A stretch of DNA of 64,000 bases, taken from contig JANFAH010000018.1 in the NCBI GenBank assembly GCA_024663395.1, positions 186,001 through 250,000 on the forward strand, written 5' to 3'. Under the pieces are notes generated by a model that worked only from the letters and a program-made list of their open reading frames with translations, did no database searches and was not told the origin of the DNA. This DNA is from Pisolithus tinctorius (Eukaryota > Basidiomycota > Agaricomycetes > Boletales > Pisolithaceae). The position numbers and the translations under genes were made by a program. Of the stretch, positions 21,431-32,048 are shown in pieces (positions within the stretch are counted from its first letter, which is position 1; each line of letters starts with the position of its first letter).

Positions 21431-24400
21431 ACAGCAACCTCTTCCACATTTCATAAATTCTGAAGATGAAGAAGACTTCTTCACATGAAAACAAATGTGT
21501 CGCCACATGAATCCACCTGAACAGGGTTTTTAATATTGGTTGAGGACTCGTACAATCTGTGAGGAGACCAGGACTGTGCTTTCTCTGTGTGTTCACTTTA
21601 TGTTTCTGACCCACCTTTATACCCTTTGAAGTCTACCACATTTTTGCCCACAGACACTGCCATAAATTCCACTGCAATGTTTATCTATGATTTACGAGGC
21701 AACAGTATGCCCCCTGTCAATCCCTTTGACACCAGTTCCATTTCTCCAACTGATCCTTTCTTGTTTTCAACTGCTACTACCATTTCTCCACTGACAATCT
21801 CTGCCTTATGCTCTACTTATCAGTTCAATCCTGTTTATCATGTCTTAAAGTACAAACCTGTAGTGAGGAAGGTGAGGCCAGTGTCAAGTCCGGGCCTACT
21901 CCGACCAACTCCGATGCTTAACAAGGTCTAGAGGAGGGTCCGGAAGCAAGTCCGACACACAGAGACAGAACTCCAACTAGCGGAGTGTCGGCAGGAATGA
22001 AGACCACCGAGACAAAGGCAGAGCGGAGTGAGGGTGTCGGGTTTAGCTCGTGCGCTACCCCCTTGCACGATCTCAGCCCTCATATTTCAGAGGGAGAGTA
22101 CAGACGGAGAGTCGGAGATAACTCCAACAGACAGAAGACGGAATTGGAGGGAGTAGGAACTAAGTTGATATTCGTACTAAAGAACAGCGGAGTACAGTAC
22201 ATGCTTTTATACTGTTATGGAGGTACAGTAATCGGAATCGGAACTGACATACGGAGACTGATAAATTTTCAAGTAAAATTTCCTGGACGACAAATGAAGG
22301 GTGGATGGAGGACATACGAACAGGTAACACAGAACATCCAGAAAAGGAAATAGTCCAGGCGCTGGACCATGCGGTGAGTGCGCTGCGGAGTACCTGACTG
22401 TGAAGGTAGTCACATGCCCCTCAGAGAACGGACCGCTCGGTCCGGTAGGAGAGTAACACAAGTCCGACAGCAGTCGGAGCGGAGATTGTTCGTAAACAGC
22501 AGATGTTGGGCAGAGTTGGTGCGGAGTGAGTGAACAACCGGCAGAGTAGGGTGCGGAGCGTATAGGGACTTATAATGAACGCACGGTCGTGACAGCCAGT
22601 ACCAACATTGATGCCAGCAGAATTCTGGGTAGAGCATTGGGAGGCTGAAGACCCACTTGCAAATCTGCCTGTTTTACCTACTCATCCCCCTCCATTTGTG
22701 CCAGGTTCCAGGTTCACTCAGGAAAGAGCTGATGAGCTCAACCTGGCCCTGGCAAGGTTCCTTTGGCCTACAGAATTAGACCTAGTACAGTGGTTGGTCA
22801 GGGAGCAAGAAGGTGCCTTTGCTTGGGATGCTTTGGAAAGAGGGACCTTTTGAGAGGACATGTTCCTGCCCCTGAAGATACCTATGCTAGTTCACAAGCC
22901 TTGGATTGAGTGAAATATTCCCATTCCTCCTGCTATTTTCTGTCAAGTCCCTAACATCATCAAAGAAAAGATTTCTGCAGGGGTTTATGAACTGTCTACT
23001 TCGTCCTATCACTCCAAATGGTTCTGTGTAGTCAAGAAGGACAGAAAATCTCTGCACCTCATCCATGACTTACAACCTTTAAACACCATTTCTATCCAGG
23101 ACTCAGCCATTCCCCCTTTTGTCAATTCAATTGCTGAAGCCTTTGCTTGTCATTCGGTCTATGGAATTTTAGATCTTATGGTTGGATATGATCATCACAC
23201 CATACATGATGATTACTGCGACCTCACTACCTTCCAAACTCCTATTGGTACTCTTCAACTCACCAAACTTCCTATGGGCTACATGAATGCCATCCAAATT
23301 TTCCATGGAGACGTCTGTTGGATTTTAAAGGATGAAATTCCAGAAGTCACCACTCCATTTATTGACAACTGTCCTATTAAAGGCCCCAAATCTCACTACC
23401 AAAATCCCAACAGGACCTATGAAATGATTCCACAGAATTCTGGGATTAGACACTTCATCTGGGAGCACCTGCAGAAGATCAACTGAGTCTTACACTGTCT
23501 GCGCCATGCAGGAGCTACCATGTTGGCAAAAAAATGCATCATTGCTGCACTGTCCATCATAGTGGTTGGGCATAAGGTGTCATTCGAGGGTAGAATTCTG
23601 GATGAAACCAAAGTCCAAAAGATTAAAGATTGGCCTTACTGCACAAACATTACTGAAGTACATGGATTTTTAGGTCTCTGCTCATACTGCAGGATCTTCA
23701 CCAAAGACTTTGCCAAACATGCCCATCCCCTCATTGAGCTGACCAAGAAGGACATCCCCTTTGAATTCCATGATGAACATAGGAAAGTGATGGAGTACCT
23801 CCACCAGGCAATCGTCTCATCCCCTGTGTTGCAAACTATCAACTATAATTCCAAAAGGAAAGTCATCTTAGCAGTCAACACTTCTAACATTGCTGTTGGG
23901 TACCTCCTCATGCAGGAGGGGGAGACACCAAATGCTACCCTGCTAGGTTCGGCTCAATGACTCTCAATGATCGCAAATGCCACTACAGCCAAGCTAAGCT
24001 AGAACTGTTTGGGCTTTTCCATGCCTTGCATGACATCTGGCTCCATATCTTCAGCGTGCAGAATTTAGTTGTTGAGGTGGATGCATGGTACATCAAAGGG
24101 ATGATTAACAATCCTGACCTACAGCCTAACACAACCATAAATCATTGGATCACTGGAATCCTTCTATTCAACTTCAAGCTCATACATGTTCCAGCACACA
24201 AGCACACAGCACTGGATGGACTTTCAAGGAGGCTGAGAGCAGAAAAAGATGAGGAGGGGGACAAGGACTATGAGGATTGGATAGATGAGTGTGGGGCCTT
24301 TGCTGTCAAGCTCTTGAATCATAGGGAAGCATGTTTCAAGTCTCAACCTTACCCCTTGGAAATTCTGAGCATCATGTCAGACTCATCTCTTGCCCTGTCA

Positions 24401-24553
24401 CAGAGTCTAGGTATCTTTACTGCCAAAGAATTGATGCTGGAAAACCTTGAGACCGAAATTCTGAGGTCAGAAAAAGCAAAGCAGAGAGAGGAGAGGATGA
24501 GAGTGGTGAAGGAGTTTTTGGAGATGAAGAAAATGCCAGAAGGGTTGGGATAG
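21431..24553 (+). pseudogene. RT and RNase H of element 3, interrupted by a solo LTR
   Basis: The linker KYKPVVRKVRPV is split by the solo LTR and continues VPTLMPAEFWVEHW (with one GCCAG removed). RT blocks follow: VVKKDRKSLHLIHDLQPLN, TFQTPIGTLQLTKLPMGY and the active-site box PFIDNCPI, where the second Asp of F-I-D-D is Asn. After a stop at 23484 comes a frame with VQKIKDWPYCTNITEVHGFLG and KRKVILAVNTSNIAVGYLLMQ. RNase H continues in another frame from about 23957 (SQAKLELFGLFHAL, then HVPAHKHTALDGLSRR). The frame ends at KKMPEGLG at 24553. In full-length relatives the integrase follows; here it is absent. Confidence 0.88.
21882..22594 (+). mobile_element. Solo LTR of family 5, duplication GCCAG
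   Basis: 713 bp starting TGTCAAGTCCGGGCCTACTC and ending GTCGTGACA. The flanks are GCCAG on both sides (21877-21881 and 22595-22599). It keeps many CpGs and is therefore the youngest of three copies; the others (29350-30085 and 43989-44640) have nearly all of them changed to TG or CA. Its insertion splits the element 3 RT linker in a way that closing the gap restores the frame. Confidence 0.93.
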
Positions 24554-24782
24554 GTTTCCTTTCTTTCTCCATTCTTTCTTTTATGGATACCCATTTCATC
24601 TCATATATCAAATCTGCACTGCTCACAAGAAACATCAAAAAAAAAAAAAATTCCACAACTCTTCTACCTTCCAAACTCTTACTTTTCCTTCCCTTACTGT
24701 AGTACTAATACCAATGCATGAAAGACTCTTACAATTTCAGAGTGTATGAATACAAAAAATCCCGCAGACACTAGTACACTAT

Positions 24783-25896
24783 TTACAGGTCCCAGAGTTC
24801 ATCCTTCAACCTTCGCAACTCCTCCTGTATAGCCCATGCAGTCTCAATCCGATGTGTTACCCACCTTGCCAACATCTCCAGCAGCTGGTAGACCTGCTCC
24901 AGCTCAAATTCCTCATCCTCAGCTCTTGCTTTGAGCACTTGAAGATGTTTGACAAAGCTTGCTGTCAACTGCTCACATGGGTTTTCAACCTCTGGAATTT
25001 TGGTGACCGAAGGAGTGTCACTCTGGACTGACACTTCAATGTCTCCAGGTTCATTCAGTAAGCTGGTCACAGTTGCAAAAAATGGTTTGATTTTGACTTG
25101 CAGTTCATTGATGGAGAGTGACACTCAAGGCTTGTTGACAGGGGTGGGAGAGGGTATGATCAAAGGTCCAGGCATTGGAGTAGCCCTGTGGAAAAAGAGA
25201 CAGGGGGATGGCGAAGGGTCATGAGGGGAAGGGGTCAGATTGGGGGAAGGCAAGCATGTGGGGGTCAGCTCAGGTTGTTGCTTTCAAGGCAGAATTTTCA
25301 GAGTGAGTTTCTTCACAGGTCCAGTTGCAGGTCCTGCTGGGGCCACTGTCAGGGTTGTGGTTGATTTAACTCATTTGTGTGACAGTCCTGCTGCTCCAAT
25401 GGTGCTGGAGTTCTTTCACTGAAGGTGGTGTTAACTCATTCCCTTGCAGAATTAAACCTGGACAGTACTCACCTTTCTCCCTACTCCACAAGTGCATGAG
25501 CACTTGTGCTTCATGTTCCTGCACTGTTTGCAGGACCACTCCAGCTCTCCAACACACATGAGGTCCACCTGGGCACATGCCTCACAAGGCTCATAGTCTC
25601 CAGCCACATGAGATCCCTTTACAGAACGAGTGGGTTCACCTTCACCATGGTCCTCATTGTCATCAGCAAGCTTGTCCTCCTTGTTGGTGGCCTGCAGAAT
25701 TTCCATTGAAGTCAGTGCTTGCACTCAGGGATGTCATGGACATCAAATGTACCTTCTCCTTCCCTTTTCCCTTACTCATGCTGCTAGAGCCCACCCCAGT
25801 CACATGCATAGCACCTCTAGATGACCCCCCTGCCTCAGCATTGCCTGGCCCTCCCTCTGCCTGTCCTTGAGTATGCACCATGGGCTCCTGGGCCAA
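24783..25896 (-). pseudogene. Antisense Zn(II)2Cys6-like gene of element 3
   Basis: On the strand opposite pol, between RNase H and the 3' LTR, overlapping frames encode a Gly/Ser/Lys region (SKGKGKEKVHL), then a six-cysteine cluster C-x2-C-x6-C-x7-C-x2-C-x6-C (25500-25586). Further downstream is a helix-rich segment (HLQVLKARAEDEEFELEQVYQLLEMLARW, 24783-24990 region). The cysteine spacing fits the fungal binuclear zinc cluster pattern. Frame changes between the pieces show decay, or introns I cannot place. It occupies the same position and orientation as the G1 antisense gene although the two elements belong to different lineages. Confidence 0.6.
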
Positions 25897-25989
25897 CCTC
25901 TTCGCCTCTAGTCATGCCCTTTCTTCGACCCTCTCCTGGTAGTCCTCAAAGAGGTCCTCAATGTCAAACCACCTTTGGCCCTTGGGTCA

Positions 25990-26523
25990 TCAAAGGTCTG
26001 CAATCACTATGGCTCCTGTGACCATGAGGTTGTTCTCAAATGCTGACTGCTTGGACAGTTCCATGAGGCAGTGGCCATTGAGGTCAGGCATGACAATCTT
26101 GTGCTTGTCTATGTACTTTTGCCATGAGTACACAGTAGCCTGTGGAGTTTCTGTTATATCCCTGACACACCCACATGACTGTCTACTTACCCAGGTTGTG
26201 TCCCACTTGTCTACCCACTTGTGGATAATTTCCAGCCCCTCCTCTGGCTGCAGTACAGCCCAGGTCATCCTGCTGTGTGTTTTAATGCTCCTGTAAGTGC
26301 CACTATGGCCTGGGCCTCCATGGGGAATACTGGTTGTGCATTGTGAATTGAGTAAGCTTGCATGTTGACAAGTGGAGGCAATTTTGGGAGCAGGATAAGT
26401 GAGTGAGGGTGTTGTTGGGGGAGTTTGACAAGCAGTGAGCCACCTTCTGGGTGAGTTTAAATTCTGCAGGGCTATCTTGTACAATGTGAAATTCCCTTCT
26501 GCATGAGGCAGAATTCCAACCAC
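25990..26523 (-). other. Unidentified 177-codon ORF upstream of the antisense gene of element 3
   Basis: This open frame lies just upstream of the cysteine-cluster pieces on the same strand, so it may be a 5' exon of the same antisense gene. It has a WVDKWDTTWVSRQSCGC stretch and SWQKYIDKHKI. I recognise no domain. Coding status is uncertain. Confidence 0.35.
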
Positions 26524-26629
26524 ATGCCATCATTGTTATGTAATGCCTGCCACTATTCTGCACTCGTCTCTGTCACCTCTCAGTTCAGTCTGACCAAGGA
26601 CAGTCAGCATTTGAAGTCCCCAGGAGGTG

Positions 26630-27437
26630 TGGGGAGCTGTATACTCCCTGAGGCTGGAACAGGAATCTGTCACTAAATTCTGCAGGCCTCTGCAACAAAC
26701 CCATTTCAGAATTTTTCCTGTTTGTGTCCTTGTGTTTCCTTCCAACCCTTGTTGCCTTTGGAGTTTCTACCAACCTTCAGCATGTCACCCAGTCATCAAT
26801 ATGCTGATCCAGAAGTTCTGCATTTGCTCAGAGTCATCCAGAATTTAGTAGCTATGCCACTGCCCAGCCACATCACCAGCCATCCATGCCACTTGCCTCT
26901 AAAAACTCTGGTTTCCCCTGTTGCCCCAAATTCCACAAGCTGGACTTTGTGCCAGTATGCTACACTCTGCCCTCCTGTGCTGCTCCCTCTTGCCAGCTCC
27001 ACCTCTCACTTGTATGCATGCCCTCATTCTGTTGGAAGATACCCCTTACCATTGTTCCATTTTACTCTCATCTACTACTCACCAGTCCATTTCATGTGCA
27101 TCTGTATTTTGTTGTCATCTGTCATCGTCTCTTGTATTTTCCAGTCTTTTAGTTTTTCCACCCCACCTTACTCCAACTCATACCTACATTCCTTGTACTA
27201 TATAATTCCATTGTAATGTCAGAAATATACCACCCACCTTTAGAGTTGCTATCTGTGTGTGTTCTGCAAGTTTGAGAGTTCTCAGAGTCTAAGTGCATAT
27301 ATTGAGTCTACAGCATCTACAGTGTCTCTAGTGGTCTTCATGTCCCCTGTGTCTCCCAATCCCACACACCTTATCCCATATCCCCCTCACCTCAATTACA
27401 CTCTTCTCATCACATAATGGCTTTTCAGAATTTCATA
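26630..27437 (+). repeat. 3' LTR of element 3, truncated
   Basis: It starts TGGGGAGCTGTATACTCCC and follows the 5' LTR to TTTCATATA, where P2 begins. The last 185 bp or so of the LTR are not found to the right of P2, so a deletion accompanied or followed the insertion. Confidence 0.85.
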
Positions 27438-27439
27438 TA

Positions 27440-27654
27440 CAGTGGCTCAAAAAAGTGTTCCAATGTTGGGTGATTTTGGAAAGAGTTGAGATCTATGAGA
27501 GAGCCAATAGGAATGAGTTCAAACTCCTGCAGGATAAAAGATAGTACTAACCGTTGCCTTGACAACAAGGGCTTTCTTATGTAATTTGGTTGACATGCCA
27601 CCAAGATATAACCATTTTAAAATGACATGTCATTGGGACACTTTTTTGAGCATG
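27440..27654. repeat. P2 left end module: terminal site plus inverted inner site
   Basis: The outer site starts at 27440; the inner site, reading GCTCAAAAAAGTGTCCCAAT on the opposite strand, ends at 27654. The spacing of 215 bp is close to the 217 bp of P1. The mirror module is at 28812-29026. Confidence 0.8.
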
Positions 27655-28143
27655 ATCTTGTCAGTTATTATTGAGTAAATAACATAAAGATTTGACAACT
27701 TCTGAGGGATTTTTTGCTTCAACCCTGACTGATTATGTAATGTACATAATCCTGAGCCATAAAAATGGCTTGGGTCCCACTCAGCTAACCCTACTTCACC
27801 ATGAAATGCATTTTTGCCTTTGCTAGAGCAAATATCCACCTTCTTTCTGAATCTGGCCTTTCTGCTCATCAAATCTCCTCTACAACTGGTCAGGGGAGCT
27901 CTACTGTGGCCAAGGTCATCAAAGAGTTCCAGCTAGATTAAGGAAAACCTCAAAGTAGGACATCCTTACCAGCCTTCTTCTCCTGGCAGAGGAGAATAGT
28001 CTCTAGTATGACCTCTGGAAGAGCTGAAAATGCTGTCCAGGCTGCCCATATAATATGTGTGGCTGTTCCCTCTCCTGTCACTTCCAAAACTGTTTGCAGT
28101 GTGCTCAATTCTGCATCCCTGAAGGCTGTAGTCAAGCAGGAGA

Positions 28144-28665
28144 ACTATCCTGCAAACACTTCCCTACCATTTTCCACACAAATTTCCTTACATCTGGTCC
28201 AATACTATTGATCTTGGGCTCAACTGACCAGATGACCCTAGTGCAGTCATCCACAGTCCAGTTTTGGTGCTTGAGAGCAAAGGCAAGTCACTGTTGTGTA
28301 TGGTTGCAAGACAAGAGTGGCATCTCCTGCTTGACTACAGCCTTCAGGGATGCAGAATTGAGCACACTGCAAACAGTTTTGGAAGTGACAGGAGAGGGAA
28401 CAGCCACACATATTATATGGGCAGCCTGGACAGCATTTTCAGCTCTTCCAGAGGTCATACTAGAGACTATTCTCCTCTGCCAGGAGAAGAAGGCTGGTAA
28501 GGATGTCCTACTTTGAGGTTTTCCTTAATCTAGCTGGAACTCTTTGATGACCTTGGCCACAGTAGAGCTCCCCTGACCAGTTGTAGAGGAGATTTGATGA
28601 GCAGAAAGGCCAGATTCAGAAAGAAGGTGGATATTTGCTCTAGCAAAGGCAAAAATGCATTTCAT
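28144..28665 (-). pseudogene. Tc1-like transposase 5' half (inside P2)
   Basis: Reading on the minus strand from ATG at 28665: FAFARANIHLLSESGLSAHQ and ISSTTGQGSSTVAKVIKEF, a helix-turn-helix as found at the N-terminus of Tc1 transposases. Further on come TVCSVLNSASLKAV and, in the spacer, HQNWTVDDCTRVIWSVEP followed by INSIGPDVRKFVW. The family has D-W-x-x-V-I-W-S-D-E and G-x-D-G-R-x-x-V-W here, so the first catalytic Asp of the box is replaced (WSV). One or two stops interrupt it. Coding ends at the start of the left arm, so the third catalytic residue region is absent. The left arm (from 27801, plus strand) repeats the N-terminal half. Confidence 0.8.
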
Positions 28666-29028
28666 GGTGAAGTAGGGTTAGCTGAGTGGGACCCAAGCCA
28701 TTTTTATGGCTCAGGATTATGTACATTACATAATCAGTCAGGGTTGAAGCAAAAAATCCCTCAGAAGTTGTCAAATCTTTATGTTATTTACTCAATAATA
28801 ACTGACAAGATCATGCTCAAAAAAGTGTCCCAATGACATGTCATTTTAAAATGGTTATATCTTGGTGGCATGTCAACCAAATTACATAAAAAAGCCCTTG
28901 TTATCAAGGCAACGGTTAGTACTATTTTTTGTCCTGCAGGAGTTTGAACTCATTCCTATTGGCTCTCTCATAAATCTCAACTCTTTCCAAAATCGCCCAG
29001 CATTGGGACACTTTTTTGAGCCACTGTA

Positions 29029-29349
29029 CATGGGCACTTAAGAATTTTTATTGATTCTTAACTCACTTCCTTCTTTTCTCTTTGGCATTGAAAACTCATT
29101 CTTGTGTGATGGATGTCTGCCAACATCCCTGGCTGTCATTCTTCACATGAGGGCTATAGGGTTCATCTCCATTCATCAGCAGTATCCATGTCCACATCAC
29201 CAAACACCTTTGGTGTGTGACAGTGGATTGGCCAGTGCTGCAGTGAGGTTGTTGGTGACCTCTCTTTGGGATTGAGCTCAAGTTCTCATAATGGTGTAAG
29301 TTTTCAGAGGACAGGAAACAAGATTGTACAGGTGTGAGTACAAATATAC
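29029..29349. other. Unassigned spacer
   Basis: AT-rich sequence with no coding frame, repeat or terminal structure that I can recognise. It does not continue the LTR of element 3 expected here. Confidence 0.5.
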
Positions 29350-30085
29350 TGTCATGTCTGGGCCTACTCCAACCAACTCCAATGCTAGACAAGGTCAGGG
29401 GAGAGGTATGGCAGCAAGTCTGACACAGAAGAACAGAACTCTGACTGGCAGAGTGTCAGCAGCAACAAAGTCCACTGAGACAGAGGCAGAGCAGAATGAG
29501 GGCTTCATGTTTAGCTTGTGTGCTACCCCCTTGCATGATCTCAGCCCTCATATTTCAGAGGTAGAGACCAGATGGACAGTTGGAGGTAACTCTGACAGAC
29601 AGAAGATGGAGAGAGAAGGAGTAGGAACTAAGTTGATATTTGTACTGAGGAACAGCAGAGTATGGTACATGCTTGTATACTGCTATGGAGGTACAGCAAC
29701 CAGAATCAGAACTGACATATGGGGACTTGTAAATTTTCAAGTAAAAACCTCCCAGACAACAAATGAAGGGAAGGCAGAAAACATGTGATGGGTACCATAG
29801 AACAAACCAAAAAGGAAACAGTCCAGGTGCTGGACTATGTGGTGCACACACTGCAGAGTACCTGACTGTGCACTGTCAAGGAGAAGTCCAAAGGAAGGTC
29901 ACATGACCTCTTAGGGAACAGTCTGCATGGTCTGATGGTGGCTGGTACCAAGTCTGACAGAAGTCAGGTCAGAGAAGGTTCATAAGCAATAGAGGGCAGG
30001 CAGGGTTGGTGTGGAGTGAGTGGAAAGACTGGCAGAGTGGGGCACAGAGTGAGTGGGGACTTAGGATAAATGCACAGTCATGACA
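29350..30085 (+). repeat. LTR of family 5, CpG-depleted copy
   Basis: It starts TGTCATGTCTGGGCCTACTC and ends GTCATGACA, like the solo LTR at 21882, but with CpG changed to TG or CA throughout. The flanks TATAC and CCTGG do not match, so this is either the remnant of a longer element or a recombinant LTR. Confidence 0.8.
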
Positions 30086-30189
30086 CCTGGGGCCAAAACA
30101 GATTATGCAAGCCTTTCTCCATACTTGTGTGCTCTGCCTTTGGCACTTCTGCTCCCCCTATGAGCTTCACATCTTGCTTCTTACACCAT

Positions 30190-30385
30190 GGTATGATATA
30201 CCCTCATTCTGTTGGAAGATACTCATCCTTTCACTTTCATTTGTTTTTCTCATTTACTTCTTGCCAGTCTGGTTTTCACGTGCCCTGTACTTCACTGACA
30301 TCTGATATGTCCATCTTTATTTTCCAGACTTTCAGTTCACCTGTCCCACTTCATTCCAACTCATACCTACCCTCAGGAAACTAAG
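30190..30385 (+). repeat. Diverged fragment of a family 3-like LTR
   Basis: Landmarks in the same order as in the element 3 LTR: CCTCATTCTGTTGGAAGATA, then CATCTGATATGTCC, TTTATTTTCCAGAC and CCAACTCATACCTAC. Similarity is patchy and the ends are unclear. Confidence 0.6.
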
Positions 30386-30707
30386 ACTTTGACTATTTTG
30401 TGACTATTGTGACTATTTGTGACTTTTTTGGAAGGAATCTACTACCTGTGCTTTTTTTGACCATACACAGCATTGAAGAATGAAAAGAGAATGGAATCTA
30501 TTAAGACAACTCAGGAATACTAAGTGGATGATATATCTAAGCCAAGAAGACTAGAAAATGTCTCAAAATTCAGAGATATTGAGCCATTGGTGTGATACAC
30601 ACTCTCAGAGAGAAAAGTCACAATATCTGTTTAAAACCTTCACCAATTTGAATGTATGTGGTATCTACTGAAAGCTATGAATTAGGTGGTTTGAATGAGA
30701 CCAAAAT

Positions 30708-30840
30708 TAGTGAGAACAGTGCTACCATGCCTGTGGGCCATGGGAATCATACCTGTGGGAACACTGGTCCCTGAGGTTGTTGGTTGTTCCCACAGGTATG
30801 ATTCCCATGTCCCACAGGCATGGTAGCACTGTTCTCACTG
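30708..30840. mobile_element. Short hairpin, MITE-like (about 133 bp)
   Basis: Arms of about 55 bp are inverted copies (AGTGAGAACAGTGCTACCAT and its complement at the ends), with a loop of about 20 bp around 30768-30785. Only one or two mismatches separate the arms. The end CAGTGAG resembles Tc1-type ends, but a TA duplication is not seen; AT flanks both sides. Confidence 0.55.
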
Positions 30841-31198
30841 ATGCTAGCAAGATGTGCTGGAGTAAGCACACTGACACCAAGCTGATGGTGCAGGGTGAAT
30901 TTTTGGCAATTCACGACACTCACTACCAGTGTCACGTTCACACCAAGCCCTGCAGCTGCACATGCAGTGAGGTGTAGCTGTTCCCACACGTGTAACCTCC
31001 TACTGTGCAACTTACCATACCATGGCCACAACTATGCTGCAAGTGTTGATGCATGCCAAGCATTCAGATGAACACCAGGGTGGATCAAGTAACATGTTAG
31101 TTGATATCAGTCACCTGAAAAGTGACCAAGAGCCATATATAAAGCTGGTCATAAAGCCCTGCTTATTACAGCTCACCTTACAAGCTTTTCACATGAAT

Positions 31199-32048
31199 AT
31201 GACTCCCATCAGAAAAATGTATGGCTATGGCTCCCAACCTCAAACAAAAGCAGTAGGTTTCCCACTTGTTACTGACCATGATGCATATTGCTCAGTCGAC
31301 TGGATGGTAGATCTTGAGCATAGCAACATTGTCCGACCTCGAAATTGAACTATTACTGTTTGAATATGGCATTACCAACCAATCCCCTGAGTTGACACTG
31401 AAGTTTCCACTGGCAAAGATCCCTGCTCTCGAAAGCCTCAATGGCTTCAAGTTGGCAGAGGGTGCAGCCATTGCATGCTACGGTGAGTGGACACCATTGA
31501 ATGGACTCTGGATAAACTATTGACCCCAATTAGTGAATTCTCTGGTTCCAGATGCAGGACTGCTGGGTCGCAATGCAGAGGAAACTGACCTCATCAATCA
31601 GTGGGCCCACTTAGCTGGATTCGAGATCTATATGGATGCAAGCATGATATATGCTGGTGCCGGCCTGAAGCTCCTGCCTGGGTATAATGCAGACATAAGC
31701 ATACCTGTTTTTCCAGCACTGCACTCTTCCCAATCATGTCCCTTGTGGCTTTCATGAGAGCAGCAACACAAATGGCACAAAGAATGTATCGTGCATTCCC
31801 TCAGGTTCCTCAATAACTACCTGGAGAAACGTCCTTCTGGGTTGCTGGTCAACGACAACATAACTCTTGCTGACATCTTCTTGGCCATTGCTACTGAACA
31901 GGCTGGCCAGACAACCTGCAGAACTGCAGAGCGTGAACAAACTTACCCACACATTTTTGCCCACCACACAAAGGTGACATCCAATGAGAGGATTAAGGAT
32001 GTGCTTGGAGGGGCTGGATTCATCAAGGAACATCTTGTGTACAACTGA
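31199..32048 (+). CDS. Glutathione transferase-like protein, EF1B-gamma type, four exons
   Basis: Exons 31199-31252, 31311-31482, 31534-31706 and 31761-32048 are joined by GT-AG introns of 58, 51 and 54 bp and give 228 residues without a stop. The thioredoxin-fold part reads GYGSQPQTKAILSIATLSD, EYGITNQSPE, KFPLAKIPALES and LAEGAAIACY, with the conserved I-P-A-L-E turn and E-G-A-A glutathione-site region. The helical domain reads PDAGLLGRNAEE, INQWAHLA, RFLNNYLEKR and NDNITLADIFLAIATEQ, including the N-capping S/T-x-x-D-like ITLAD motif. This resembles the N-terminal GST domain of elongation factor 1-gamma and the fungal GST class related to it; the EF1G C-terminal domain is absent. The third intron boundary is the least certain. 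The start was chosen because the first exon continues in phase. Function is presumably glutathione conjugation or redox protection, inferred only from the fold. Confidence 0.78.

Larger units (their letters stand above)
15926..27437 (+). mobile_element. Element 3: degraded Ty3/gypsy element of a second lineage
   Basis: A complete 5' LTR (15926-16922) is followed by primer-site-like TTTTGGAGCCCACTGTG, then gag, a zinc knuckle, retropepsin, RT and RNase H, an antisense ORF region and a truncated 3' LTR (26630-27437). The integrase is missing. A family 4 LTR and a solo LTR (21882-22594) sit inside, and P2 cuts the 3' LTR. The target duplication cannot be tested because the right end is lost. Confidence 0.8.
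27440..29026. mobile_element. P2: palindromic Tc1/mariner-like element, 1587 bp
   Basis: Two near-identical inverted arms of about 704 bp surround a spacer of about 179 bp (about 28144-28322), centred on 28233. The ends are CAGTGGCTCAAAAAAGTGT and its complement, flanked by TA (27438-27439 and 29027-29028). Inner inverted copies of the terminal site lie at 27631-27654 and 28812-28835. The architecture matches P1 in arm length, spacer length and inner-site position. Both arms begin the same transposase N-terminus, and only the minus-strand reading continues through the spacer. Confidence 0.87.

Noticed and set aside
29020..29045. 15-bp match between the right flank of P2 and the reverse complement of 18143-18165
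   Set aside because: A match of this length is expected by chance in a window of this size, and similarity does not extend.
29350..30085. Solo LTR with target duplication
   Set aside because: The LTR is clear, but flanks TATAC and CCTGG do not match, so I do not call it a clean solo insertion.
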